Positions 39,458 to 55,119 are shown, counted from the first letter of the stretch. The stretch: DNA of 64,000 nt from Solea solea (GCF_958295425.1 NC_081149.1:22491964-22555963), one strand, 5' to 3'. Notes: generated by a model from the sequence alone, not told the origin. Numbers and translations are program-made.

Positions 39458-39984
39458 CGTGTGTGGTGAGGGTGTAAACACACTCGCTTGCACAAGCTTT
39501 GGCGGATCCAGTGGGTTTTTTTCTCGACATGTTGGGCTTGTTTACATGGACCTGTTACATCACCTCCTCACACTGACAGAGAGAGAGGGATTGTGTGGGA
39601 AGAGGATGGAGGTTTGGTAAATACATAATTTTGCTCTCTGTATAGGCCTCTGTGTGTGTGTGTGTGTGTGTGTGTGTAAAGACAGACTGTACTGCACAGG
39701 TATTATGGTGTGTATGGGTCCTACTATTTCTGTATTAAGTGCTTGTGGAATGTGCTGCTGATACGCAAATATGAGTATGTAAGTGTACGTGTATGTGCAG
39801 AAGTGAAAAGGCAGAAACTTTACAATATTATAGAAAGCAGAGAAACACAACAGTTCACACAAAGAGCAAACACTATAGGCATCAGTGGAGAGAGAAAAAC
39901 AACTCACTGGAACAGGAACAGGAAGAAATCTCTATTATTTACACACACATTAATGCTGCCACTGTTGTATTTTTCTTTCTTTTT

Positions 39985-40046
39985 TATTGTCAAGCACTTT
40001 GAAATTTGTCGTTGTTGAAATGTGCAACATAAATAAACTTGCATTA
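39985..40046 (+). mobile_element. LINE/SINE-type 3' tail
   Basis: The run 'caagcactttgaaatttgtc', then 'aacataaataaacttgcat' and 'taccttgcc', matches the tail shared by many fish L2-clade retrotransposons and SINEs. Only the tail is recognisable. Confidence 0.5.
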
Positions 40047-40274
40047 CCTTGCCTCAAAAGAATGTAAAAGAAATGAAAGGTTTACGATTAAAGGTGGGAT
40101 AAAAGGGGTAAAAGAAGTACATAAATAAATAAGTTAAAGGAAATAACAGGATAATGCTGAAGAGGATTAGGGCCACACTGGAAACACATATTTGAGTTCT
40201 GACTTTAAAATCTAAGTTTAAATAAATGAATAAATGAATAAATAAAATGGCCAGTAAATCTTTTTATGTTTAAT

Positions 40275-40555
40275 TTACTTCTGAGTTGGTGCCAATCCCA
40301 GCTGACATAGGGAGAAACCAGTCCATGACAGGGCCACATAGAGGCAAACAACCATCCATTCTCACACTCTCACCTATGGGCAATTTAGAGTGTTCAATTT
40401 TGCCGAACCCTCAAATCTGCATGTGTTTGGACTGTGGGAGGAAACCGGAGAACCTGGAGAAAACCCACACACACACGGGGAGAACATGCAGAAAGACTCT
40501 CGTTACGACCGGGTCGTGAACCCCGGTCTTCTTGCTGCAAAGGCAAGAGTGCTAT
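40275..40555 (-). mobile_element. Teleost interspersed repeat, reverse copy
   Basis: Read on the plus strand it contains 'actgtgggaggaaaccggag', 'ggggagaacatgcagaaaga' and 'gtgaaccccggtcttcttgc', a very widespread fish repeat. It is opposite in orientation to the copy at 18145-18300. The 77-codon open frame across it is a by-product. Confidence 0.65.
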
Positions 40556-41630
40556 AATCATATATTATTTGTGTATAATAATAAACGCAATTATCACAAA
40601 ATAAACAAGATTTAACTGAGTAAAATGCAAGTGAATATCGTATTATTTTATACAAGTAATATGAATATCATCTCTTAGTCTGGGATATTTTTTATAGTAG
40701 ATGTCACTGAATTCCCTGACTTCACCTGACTTTACCATCTTAGGTTTAAGTAAAGACTTACCTTCACTTAAGTAAGGGTGTGTGAACCTCTTTCCCTACT
40801 GAGCAGCTTGTACCTACTGAACACTCCACTTTAACTGCAACCCTGTTGTTTAAGTGCATTTAAAGAGGATGAAAGGGGCGGGATGTTGGCACAAATTAGC
40901 ACAGCCATCCCTCTTCTTAATCATATACTGTAGGAAACTGCAAAGGAAAACAACAATTTAACCACCACACAGTCCCTCTCACTGAATTTCAACAAGCAGC
41001 CCAATGCCTGAGTGTGTGTCTGTGAGTGTGTGTCTCAGCCTACAGCTCAGGTGCTGAGATGGCCAGTTTCCTGTGTGCATGACTACCGGGATGACAAGAA
41101 GATTATCCGGGAGTTTGCTTTTCTCAGCCACCACTCATTCTGGACACCTGAATAAAAAACTTTAACGAAAAAAAAAAAACCTTGTCTGTTTACATGCTGT
41201 GTGTGTGTGTGTGTGTGTGTGTGGGGAAAGCGGTGACTTGGCTGGGAACCTGCGATTAGGTAAAAGGGATGTGGGGGCTAAAGACAGGATATGGAGGGAG
41301 GAAAAGAGTGTGATGATTTGCAATGGGAGATTATCATAATCGTTTTAAACATCGCTATCACTCAGTGGTGTAGTCACAGCCCGCTCTGCTTCCCTTGTAC
41401 GTATCTGTCCAGCTCTTGTCTTAAAGTATTTTCATAAAGTGGGGGAAGGAAATTGCTCGCTGTTTTCCATGGCTGCCCCAAGTATTAATGTAGCAGCTGA
41501 GTATATTTACTTTACTTCTCACAAAGCAGCAGCCGGACAGAGGTATGCGTGTGAAAAGGACTTTAAAGCATCAAAAATATTATTTTCGCTCAAACATAAA
41601 TAAATAAACACCTAAAAGCCAGGTCCTCTG

Positions 41631-41638
41631 TGGAATGT
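41631..41638 (+). promoter_or_regulatory. TEAD-type site (TGGAATGT)
   Basis: An exact TEAD (MCAT) octamer lies about 190 bases upstream of the TATA box. CCN1 is a textbook YAP/TAZ-TEAD target, so the site fits the gene. Function here is inferred. Confidence 0.5.
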
Positions 41639-41765
41639 AGTAATTCTCAATTTTTATGAATGACTGCATTCATGTTTGACCACGCCCCCCCACCCCTGGA
41701 TCTCCGAGCCCGGCCCCACCCCTCTTCGGCCCTGTTGGGACACCTTGGCCGAGCGCCTGCCTCCT

Positions 41766-41828
41766 AATTGGCTGGAGGAGGACGGGGGTGGGCGTGGCCG
41801 CCACAAAAAGCACGGCGCTGATATAAAA
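41766..41828 (+). promoter_or_regulatory. Core promoter of the CCN1-like gene
   Basis: An inverted CCAAT box (ATTGG, about 41767-41771), a GC box (gggggtgggcgtgg, about 41784-41797) and a TATA box (TATAAAA, 41822-41828) are spaced as in a class II promoter. The start site should be near 41850, giving a 5' UTR of roughly 195 bases. Confidence 0.75.
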
Positions 41829-42045
41829 ACAAGGCTCGAAACTTTGATCGATGAGAATTTACAAGTGATGGGGCACGCGCGAGCGTTGTCGCGCAGGTCG
41901 GATTAAAAAAAGAAAATCTCTGTGGACAAGAAGCCATTGTGCGCGAGCCTGTGGAGGATTTAATTCATTAATTCCCCCCCCCCACCCCCCCGTGATATAA
42001 AGAGGGTTTTTTTTCTTCTTTTTTCTATGTGACTGAGCTCACAGC

Positions 42046-42157
42046 ATGGGGACACTGCTGTTATTTGCTGCCCTGCAGGTGGTGACGGTCACTGTGGTGA
42101 GTGTCTGAAGTTTACTCTCTGTGTCACGCAAACACCGAGGAATAAAGACTCACGTGA

Positions 42158-42205
<48 letters not shown>

Positions 42206-42321
42206 TATAGTAGCTATGGTATAGTAGTGCTGTATATGTTGAAGTAGGCTACTTGTAAACTACTGTGCCATACAGATTATAGAAGATTATACTATTTTTA
42301 TTATCCTTAATAAAACATGTA

Positions 42322-42368
<47 letters not shown>

Positions 42369-42915
42369 TATTCAAACATGATACATACAATATAAAAGTG
42401 TATCATCATACATATATGTGTGTATATATAATTAAAGAACATTGTAATACTCAAGGTCAGTATTGCACTTGAGTAAATGTACTTATATATCTATATCTAT
42501 CTATGTGTATATATATATATACATCTATATATATATATATATATATATTCATGTATATGTATATATATATATATTCATTCTGTGTACTATATAAAACTTG
42601 ATAACACAACAATAATATACATATACCACAAAAAGAATGTGCGCCTCTCAGTGGTCATCATGAGAATTCAGTAGTTTATTCATAGGCTTCTATATCAAAA
42701 CATACCACAACAGCACTCCTGAGATTATTATGGGACTCTTTTTTACAAAGGGGATGTAACAAGTACCAGGTTATACCCACAGTTCTCTGCTAAAAATGGC
42801 ACTGCATTGTGTGATGTCATATTCAACCTTCACACTTGAGGCTGTGTGTGACACTCATGCTGGCAGCTCACTGTGATCTCTATCCCTGCTGGGAGTTAGG
42901 GAGAGAGGCTATGGT

Positions 42916-42956
<41 letters not shown>

Positions 42957-45900
42957 GTGTGGAGACAGGCGAGATTGGAAAACAAAAGATGTAGAAGCAA
43001 GAAGGTGGGGGGGGGGGTTGTGGGTCAGAGAAAGTCCCTTTCATCCCTGCTTCTCTGGCGAATGCCAAGCGGAAGGCGACAGCGGGTCACAGATATCCCT
43101 GTGGGGCTTGGGACAGTGCTGGGTATTCACCTGATGACACTATGAGGAATTTCTATGATCTGTGAAACATGAGTCAGACTATTGTCCCGCTTGCTTCTGC
43201 GGTGACTCCTCGTGTGTAAAATTTCACAGCGTGAAGTTGTTTTTTCAGAGGTGAGTCACTGTGTGCTCAAGTCCACTCACTCTAAACTGTGTAACCCCTC
43301 CTGTAGGTGACTGCAGGCTGCCCGGTGGTTTGTGAGTGTCCAGCGGGACCCCCGTCATGTCCCCCGGGTGTCAGCTCGGTGCCGGACGGCTGCGGCTGCT
43401 GCAAGGTGTGTGCAGCCCAGCTCAACCAGGACTGCCACGAAGGACGGCCCTGTGACCACCACAAAGGCCTGGAGTGCAACTATGGCAATGATGTGGGCCG
43501 TACCCACGGCATCTGCAGGGGTACGTATGCACAGCAGAGGGGCAAGGAAGGATGAATGAGAGAAGGGAGGGGCTAAACAAGTGTTTTGGGTTTAGATTTG
43601 GCCCAGGGTTTGGGGGGTTTAGCTCACGGTTGAGCGAGGGACTGTGTAACTTCAGGGTGGGGAATCTGGTTTCCGAGCCAAGCGGCCGGAGTCTCTCTTT
43701 GATAGAGGCTTGAGGTTTGAAGCCTGTGCCACATTTTTGAAAATAGAGCACCTTCATGAGCTCTGCGACTGAAATCTGGCCAACTCCGGGATTTGTATAA
43801 GTAGCTCAGTGTGTACACAAACAGGCCCACGAAACACACAAACATACACACACCGTGGTATTTTTATATGAGTGTTTATTTGGGGGTGTTTCTATATAAA
43901 GGGGGGTATCCGGGGTGTTGTGTGGGGAGTTCCACTGGGGCAGCGAAAGGGGAAGGACATTGTAAACAAGTCAAAATACCTTTGGTCTAAGAATAGAGCT
44001 TGCTTCACAAATCTGGATATAGAGTGTCTCGCCTGCTCTCTTCTTATCTACCCTCCATTCATTTTATGATGTATTTCAATAAAAAGCCTTTTCTTGTTTG
44101 TTCTACTTCCTTTTGAGCAGCATATTTGTTTTGTTTTTATATCATTTGACCATCTTTCTGTCCTCTTCCGTCCCTACAGCCAAGGCCGAGGGCCGCTCCT
44201 GCGAATACAACGGGCGGATTTATCAAAATGGCGAGAATTTCCGTGCTGGCTGCAAGCACCAGTGCACCTGCATCGACGGAGCGGTGGGCTGTGTGCCCCT
44301 TTGCCCCAGCCACGTGCCCCTGGCGTCCCCGGCCTGTCCTGCCCCACAGCTGGTCAAGGTGCCCGGTCAGTGCTGCCTGAGCATCGACTGCCACAAGGGA
44401 ACCACCGCCGTGGACCCAGCGCACCGGCGGCCGCCACCTCCGGCTTACCGGCCGTACCCGTTCATTCCCTACCCGGCCTACCCCTTCCCCAAGCCGTATC
44501 CAAAACAATACAGGAAGCTGTACCCCTACAAACCCAAGAAGGAGAAGGACACGGGGATGGGGAACGAGCTGGTGGAGGTGGGGCGCAAGTGGGACAAGCC
44601 ACGTGGAATCAAGCAGCTGGCGGGTAAGCGAGGGTGCCGCCATGTTGTCGCCTAAGAGTGCCGTCTGTTTCCACTACGCAGTAAAGCATCATGTTTATGT
44701 TTTAACCGTTTTAGCCTCTTGACGCACAAACGGCCTCAGTGTGAGGCCTTGCCCTCAGCATCGCTGCATACATGTGTGTGTGTGTGTCAGCATTTATGTG
44801 AAGCTTGTTTTCCACTGGCTCCTTGCACACCAGAGGTTCTCTCTCTCTCTCACACTGCTCTCACACAGCACACAGCTCTGTCACCCAGCTTTCCCCTCTC
44901 TGTAATCACCCTCTCTGTGCGTCAGTGTTGCCTGGTCAGTGAATGAGGCCAGTGTGCGTTGCATCTCTGAACCTCTGCTTCTCCGCCTCCCTCCCGCTTC
45001 GCGTCTGCCGATGCTGCTGCAAACCGTTTCGCCCGCAATTCAGATTTCGCATCCCTCCGTTAACCGTTGCTCTCCCTCACACGTTACTCTGTTTTCATCC
45101 CTTAAACACAGCCTGGAGGCAGATGGGAGGCCAGTGTGTGGTTCAGACTACTTCCTGGTCCCAGTGTTCCCGGAGCTGTGGGATGGGCGTGTCCTCTCGT
45201 GTTACCAATGACAATGCCCGCTGTAAGCTGATAAAGGAGACGCGTCTGTGCAACGTTCGGCCCTGCAGCTCCATGTCCAACCCTGTCAAGGTGAAGAATG
45301 TGTTTGGTGCTTTTAAGATTCTTATAAAGGGGTGGATTACTGTGTTTCCTCTAATGGCCCACAACTATGCAGTGCGGCCACATGCTGAATGGATTCAGGA
45401 AAGGATGTCTCTCATGGGGTCCGATTGGTATTAATATCATGGCATGTATAAACCCCTCCCCCTTTCCACCTCTGAATCCCTCTGTAGCTAGAGTCTTTTC
45501 TGGTTCATTCCGTCTATTCATGGTTCTGTTGCTGTGTGTTAGGAGGATGACAGAGCTGATGACACGCAGGTTTCACTGGTGTATCTTTACGCTTTATCGA
45601 CTCTAAATGAAATGATTTCCGCTGCATTTGATCACTTTTCTGTGATTTTTGTTGCCGTTAGTGTTGTCCCTGTTTGGTCTTCACGAACAGACACAATTTA
45701 GCATGACAGAACTTTCCGTGGACACTTCTTTGTGTTTTCAGTCAAACTGTTTGCAACCATCTTGCTTAACCAGTGCCATGTTAAGTGCCACACAGAGACA
45801 CGTGTAAAGCTGAAGGGGCCTAATCAGCATTGTGTGAACTCATTTGACATTTCTGCATATTTAAAAGCTACGCACTACAATTTAAACTTTGTTCAACGTC

Positions 45901-46208
45901 CGTCGACATCCAACGCTTCATTTAAAAATGACTTTCTCTCATCGTCCCCCGTTTGTTTCATAACATGACACAAAAATGTTGTTTTTAGAACTTTTTAGAG
46001 CGAGAGATCGAGGACAAACTCCCAGCTCTTGAATGCTGACCCTGCGTCACTGTGGCTGCCCACTGCGCTCGGTAGCTCCGTGCTGTGTGATTTTTTTAAG
46101 AGCACTCAGTGTGCCCACTCTGCTGCTCCTTCACATTTCATACACAGCATTCTGCCTCCTGCCGTCAGCCACTCAGGAGGCTGATGAGCTGTTATGCACC
46201 TGTTCCTC

Positions 46209-46239
<31 letters not shown>

Positions 46240-47421
46240 CGAGCTGTCGTGGGCGTTAATGTGCATCAGTGTCAATCCTCAGCTATTGCTGGCATGCTCC
46301 ATGCTCTGTGGCACTCGTGTGTTGTTCTGACCTTTATTTTGTTTTGCGCAGTTTTCGCGACTTAAATCTGCGGTGCATAACTTACATACAAAAACAAATG
46401 TATTCACAAGAGTTCACACGGTAGTGATTAAGCACCGGAGTATGACTGAAAACACAAAGTTTCAGAATATAATCAATCGCTGTGTACACACAAATGCTCC
46501 CTCAGTCACGTGGTATTGCTTAACAGATGATACATACAAATAATGTTCTATAACTTACACACTGCAACTTTAACAACCTTAACCTATAGTTCTCCAAAGG
46601 TTATTGAAACACTAGTAATTGGACTTCTTGGTTGCGACCACTGAGTGTCAGAATAAAGAAGACTCTTGGATAAGGAGAAGTCCAGGGGCCACTGATTCAG
46701 TTACCTTTGGAGACGTGTGTTACTGTTGCAGCAAATGTCGATGTGATCCTTGACTGGTTACCATGAAATCCTTAAGTTGCCAGTATAACCGGTGCAGTGC
46801 TGTGAAGAATTCGCCGTACGATGAATATCTTTAGAGGCAGTCTCCGATTATTTCTGTCACGAGGCAAATAAAAGAAATTCCCATCAGCAAGAAACCTGCA
46901 TATGTGCGCAATGACAATGCTAAACAATATGTAAGGGCCAGAATCAGCCTTAAAACCATGTGGGCACAGAATCACAAAGGTTCCACGCAACAACTTAAAC
47001 TCCCGTGTCTTGTGTAATCATGACATGATGAGGAAAAATACCTACATATGCTACATATATGCTGCAGTAACTGACCCTGTCACACCAGTATCTCTTTCTT
47101 TCCCCCCCCCCACAGAAAGGTAGAAAGTGCTCTCGCACCCATAAGGCCCCGGAGCCGCACCGCCTGTCGTACGCCGGCTGCAGGAGCACGCGCCTTTACA
47201 GGCCCAACTACTGCGGCGTGTGCAAGGACGGACGCTGCTGCTCGCCCCGCCGCACGCGCACCGCCAGCGTGACCTTCGCCTGCCCCGACGGCGAGCGCTT
47301 CAACAGGTCTGTGATGTTCATCCAGTCCTGCAAGTGCAGCGACGAGTGCAACCATCTCAATGAGGCCGCCCTGCCGCCACAGCGATGGCTCTATGGAGAC
47401 ACACACAAGTTCATCGACTAA
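42046..47421 (+). CDS. ccn1-like: CCN-family matricellular protein, CCN1/CYR61-like
   Basis: This is a secreted matrix-associated signalling protein that binds integrins and heparan sulfate. Coding exons are 42046-42096, 43307-43520, 44180-44623, 45112-45290 and 47116-47421 (TAA). Phases close exactly to 397 residues, against about 380 in human CCN1. One exon per module is the family pattern. Exon 1 gives the signal peptide. Exon 2 gives the IGFBP-like domain with GCGCCKVC. Exon 3 gives the VWC domain ([15 protein letters not shown], then [14 protein letters not shown]) plus the hinge. Exon 4 gives TSP1 (WSQCSRSCG from residue 252). Exon 5 gives the cystine-knot C-terminal domain and ends DTHKFID. 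The hinge at residues about 171-209 is unusually rich in Pro and Tyr. Intron 1 is packed with TATC, TA and TG repeats; intron 4 holds a dispersed repeat. Teleosts have extra CCN1 copies; I suspect an l1/l2-type paralogue but cannot prove which. Confidence 0.93.
42158..42204. repeat. (TATC)n in CCN1-like intron 1
   Basis: Eleven or so TATC units lie shortly after the exon 1 donor. Confidence 0.9.
42325..42580. repeat. TA-rich composite microsatellites
   Basis: Two TA blocks (about 42325-42362 and 42483-42575) are separated by AT-rich DNA in intron 1. Confidence 0.85.
42914..42960. repeat. (TG)n in CCN1-like intron 1
   Basis: About 22 TG units with one GC interruption. The Cys/Val frames across it are artefacts. 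Confidence 0.9.
45655..45960 (+). repeat. Dispersed repeat copy B (CCN1-like intron 4)
   Basis: It is partly similar, in collinear order, to 34430-34800, including 'ctgtttggtctt' and 'tttgtgttttcagtca'. Type unknown. Confidence 0.4.
46209..46235. repeat. (TG)n in CCN1-like intron 4
   Basis: About 13 TG units. Confidence 0.85.
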
Positions 47422-49590
47422 CGGCGTCTTCCACACCCCCCCCCCCCCCTCCCCCCGACCTACATTCCTTCAAACACACACACAAAAAAAGAATTTGATT
47501 CCCCCTAGATTAGAATAGCTTAGTATATCTATCTAGAAAGGTGCACGCATCATCATCATCATCTTTTATGGAAATTGATTTGGGGAGGAATGGGGAGAAG
47601 AAAAATGTATCATCTCCAGCTTGGAAAGAAAAGGGGTGAACGACCCCTGCTTTAGTGAAGTTTAAAGAGTAGCTTTTGGCCTGGCCACACTACTTCATAA
47701 TGACATGGATGCAACCGGCCGCCATGTTGCTGCCACGCACCAACTGTCCTCTAAACTCTGAGACTTTTATTGGGGGGGACAATGGACCAAGTTGGCACAG
47801 ATTCACATTACTTTTAGAGAGAGCTGGCGTTAACGGCGCTTTGGAGCTGGAATCATCGGTGTGTGCGCGCTCCACTCAACATCTGAGGACTGATAAACCA
47901 AACCAAGACGCACAGAGACAACTTGGCAGAAAAGACTGGGGCCCGTGACGGTGTAAGATGGAGGTGCATCTCACATGCTCCGACAGAAGCGTGGTGTGTG
48001 TGTGTCTTTTTTATGGTATTTATTCATTGGTATTTATTGTTGGGACATACATGATGACACTGTGGTCTGCCACCATGGAAGGTGGTCCTGCTACATGTAT
48101 GTTTGGAGAATCAGTGTGGCTGAACATGGATCTGAGAGGGACAGAGCAGCTGTCAGCCGCAAAACAGAGGAGACGACTCCTGGGCTTGACCCCTGGGGGT
48201 AGATCAGAGGTCACAGCAGTCAAATACATATATCTATTGATGGACGATGATGGCTAAAGGACAAGAGGTGGTGCCTCGTGGTTTACAGCTTTGTGGGGCA
48301 TTAGTGAGAAATATGTCAAAAGGATGTTTAAACAGCTGAACTCATCCCCTGATTTGCCTCCATGTGAAACTGAGACATTTAGCAAGCACCACAAGAACAA
48401 GCCTGGGATTCTGGCGTCAAGAAGTTGACCACCTAATTCTGCGTAAATTACAATCCTCACTCCGAGGGACAGAAATCGGCCACTCTCTGGTTTGCTGTAA
48501 AAATACGATTTGAAAACTTGGTTGAAACGGAGTCAACATGTAATTTGTGACTGGCGGGCGGAGACGCTCTGGTGGCCAATCTGGCCTGTAATCGAGCAAC
48601 ACTGCAGCTCACTGAAACAACACAATGACACATGCGTCTCCGTGCTTAAGTGGCGGCTATTTCTGACAAACGGCGGGCACTGATGCCCACTGTCGTCAGT
48701 GGACGTCAGCGTTAGAGACAGAGAGGAGGCTCTGTGGCCGTGCAGAGGACAGAGCCCAGACGTGAGCAAGAACTTGACTCCAAGTTCCTAATAAAGACAC
48801 AACTGAAGGAGAGGAGTTGTGGAATATTCTCTCATTTTGTGACTGAGACTGTGTATAATGACTGACAAACACCAGCATCGTCCTTGACTGACAGCTGGGT
48901 TCAAGTACATGCACCTTAGCACAGCGCTTATTCATTGCCTTTTCTCGTCGACCAATTCTCATGTGAATGAAAGAGTAAAATGCAGAGAGAAGGTCATTTC
49001 AAACTGATTTTTAGTTTTACTGCAGATGCATATACAATTCTGATTTGGTGATTCTAAATCATTTGTACCATTTTATGACCTGATGTTGTGCCATAACACA
49101 GTGGCTTAGCTGTTGAGACTTCAACCATCTTGTGGATACTAACTATAGGCTTTTTTTTTTAGTTCTTAAAACTCTACAGACGATTAAAGGACGTTTGGAA
49201 AATGTTTGCAAAAACTGTCCACATAGATGCTGTGGTTTTTGTACTGTATGTCTAGATTTGTTACAGGATACTATAGAGCAGCTACATACTATATGTACAT
49301 ATGCATCAATACCTTCTTTGTAGTTCTGTCTGCTGTATAAGAGCCATGTTTTTTTGACCAAGTAATGCTGACATAGTCCACGTATAGTTCTGATTCTGTA
49401 AGAGTACTGAATTTAAAAGCATGCTGACTGTATGTCTACTAGTGACCATCAAACGTGTAACTACAAAGTCATGCTTTTTGGCTTACGCAGTCTAAACACA
49501 ATTGCCCATGTTGCTCACAAATTCTTCTCTGGATGTTTTTCATATATTTCAATTGCATTTGAATAAAGACATTTTCACCGTGTACATTGT
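47422..49590 (+). other. Probable 3' UTR of the CCN1-like gene
   Basis: No further coding exon is expected after the stop codon. AATAAA signals lie at 48790-48795 and 49562-49567, so alternative 3' ends are possible. ATTTA pentamers occur around 48018-48040, as often found in unstable immediate-early messages such as CCN1. A long C run follows the stop (about 47437-47455). Confidence 0.55.
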
Positions 49591-50723
49591 GTTGAAACCT
49601 CAGAACGGAGAGTTAAAAGCTTACATGAACTCTGCGAGGTATAGCAAACAGGATTGCCATCATTTATTTTATCTTGCTTCCAAGACACAAAATAGAAAAA
49701 TACGTCTCTGACTGAAGACCAATGTCCAGTGTTACAACAGGTGGGTGACTTGCCACATATTAACCATACTAAAGGGTTTTTAGATTTCATGAAATCAACC
49801 TCAGCATTTAATTTTATCTTGACTGGACTTCAGTCACCTATAGCCAACTACAGAATGTTTTGAGAATTTCTTATACTTTTGGCTTCTCTCCGTCTAGGAT
49901 GATCTGCACACTTAGTTTGGCAGCTTTACACCAAAGGCCATTCCTGAAGCAACCCACCCATTTATCTGGTTTTGGGACCAGTACACTGGCTGGCTCAGGT
50001 CAATTTGCCCATATTAAGTAAAGAGCTGGATAAATGTATGTTTACCCCATTGAGGCTCAAAAAAAAAAAACACCTCAAAACTATCTGGTCTTTTGAGTGT
50101 CATCCTAGTTTATAAAAAACATTTGATAATTCAGTTTGGATTTATGGTGAATCAACAAATAGAACTAATCTTTCCACTGTCATTAGCAAAAAATTTTATG
50201 ATCTGCTTGAGTCACTGATATGCCTTTGCAAAAAAAGGAAATACATACAATTAATGACATGTTGTCGCTGTAGTTTTGTGTTGAATGTTTTTTTAATACC
50301 TAATAAAAGACAACAGATACATTTACTTTCTAAAACTCAATTTTGTGTGACTGGGGAGGGCAATAAAACTATACAAACTAGTTTCAACATTAAAAAGGGT
50401 GGGGCTAAAATGTCCTTTGTTTAATGTGAAAACTATTTCTCTAAACAAATATTGGCGTCAGACCGAAATGAATGAATATATGGTAGTGACACGATTAGCC
50501 TCGGAAGAGACCACAATAGTAAAAATGAAATCTTATAAAAAGTTTTAATTCCAATGCGCATAAAACAAACAGTAAAAGACAAATTAAAATTGACCACACC
50601 CCCCTCCCCAAAAACAATAAAAATAAATGTTTGGTGAACAGAGCTTTTCAAAAATCAACAGTGAAGTATTCCAACACAAGACTCGGGATCCATGGAAAGA
50701 AGACTTCTGATGGGCTGGAGGAC
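49591..50723. other. Convergent intergenic region and ddx39a 3' UTR
   Basis: The plus-strand CCN1-like gene and the minus-strand helicase gene end facing each other here. Minus-strand ATTAAA hexamers at 50549-50544 and 50425-50420 are candidate 3' end signals of the helicase. No coding content was seen. Confidence 0.4.
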
Positions 50724-54096
<3,373 letters not shown>

Positions 54097-54962
54097 TGTC
54101 TGTCTGGACACAGGGAGAACAAAGTCAAGATTTTCATTCGTCTCCGATGGATCATCAAAGGCCTCAGCTGTTGTGGTGGGGCCTAACAAAGCCCACCTGT
54201 TGTCGTTCTTAGTGTCAGGTTCCATCACATATTAAAAATGGTGTAAATATAACTTTCATGCTACTGCAGTGTTTGTAGACGATATCACGTTTACATAAAA
54301 TTGATACGATTCTGAGCAATACGTACACGGGTGCTAATAAAGACAATCGACACAACCCCATCCTACTGCGCATAAAGCTTCATATGCGAAAACAAAAAAA
54401 CCGTCGACCGAGAGATAAATAATACAGGCCTAAATTAAGCACGTGTGCTCTTTGAGTAACAATTCGTTACCTCTGCGAACAACAGACTCCAAACTCTTCT
54501 TCCTGCATTAACCGTAGCCTAACTGAAACCGGTTAGCTTCTGAGCCATTTACAACACTGGGAAGCTATTGTGTTGCATAACCACTGCTAACGTGGCAAGC
54601 TAAAGCGCCACACGGTAAAAAATACCAAAACAACCCAAATTCACCAAACAAAGAACAAACAATTAAAGCACGCGAGCGCGTATTAAGTATATCTTACAAG
54701 AACGGGTGAGTGGGGGCGCATATTTACTCAGTAAAAACAAATGCGAAGACGCTAGCTAGTTGGCTAAGCTAACACATGCTAAGCTACAAAACGTTTGCCA
54801 GCCGAGTGGCCTCAAACACACAATGAAAAAAATAATAATTGAATCCCGGCCTGCCTACGTTTCGAACCTAGCATAAATAAATCCTACTTAGGACTTCGAC
54901 GACGACATTTGGTATTTTAGAAGTCCCTAAATGCTACATTTTCGTCGATATTGCTTTCTTAC

Positions 54963-55020
54963 CTCTTACGCGTAGGTTACTTGTCCACCTTCAGCTCAGA
55001 ACCGCATGGACAGGCCTCAG
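54963..55020 (-). other. ddx39a: Probable ddx39a non-coding exon 1
   Basis: A good donor on the minus strand (GTAAGAG then gtaagaaa, GT at 54962-54961) lies just downstream of a clustered CRE/CCAAT promoter and about 860 bases upstream of the ATG exon. The 5' end is approximate. Confidence 0.6.
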
Positions 55021-55035
55021 TTGGTTTAATACCAG

Positions 55036-55119
55036 TTGGCGGAAGTTCCGCCTCCCTTCGAATTCGTTGACGTCATTGGTGGATTTGCACGACCAATCAA
55101 AAACAGGGCCAATGATTGG
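55036..55119 (-). promoter_or_regulatory. ddx39a promoter: CRE, four CCAAT boxes, ETS motif
   Basis: A perfect CRE (TGACGTCA) is at 55068-55075. CCAAT boxes occur as ATTGG at 55075-55079, CCAAT at 55093-55097, CCAAT at 55109-55113 and ATTGG at 55115-55119. A GGAAGTTCC palindrome lies near 55041-55049. Clustered NF-Y and CREB/ATF sites are typical of TATA-less promoters of growth-related genes. Sites are seen; binding is inferred. Confidence 0.65.

Larger units (their letters stand above)
34860..41600. other. Intergenic between the uncharacterised gene and the CCN1-like gene
   Basis: No coding exon could be supported. It contains many GT/CA runs (about 35132-35163, 35948-35979, 36992-37012, 37299-37321, 39420-39463, 39650-39678, 41198-41222). 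A hAT-type element and two repeats are listed separately. A GC-rich block at 35370-35700 has open frames on both strands but no recognisable protein. Confidence 0.5.

Noticed and set aside
44137..44643. 168- and 177-codon frames overlapping CCN1-like exon 3
   Set aside because: They are shadow frames of a GC-rich real exon; the CCN frame is unambiguous from its cysteine pattern.
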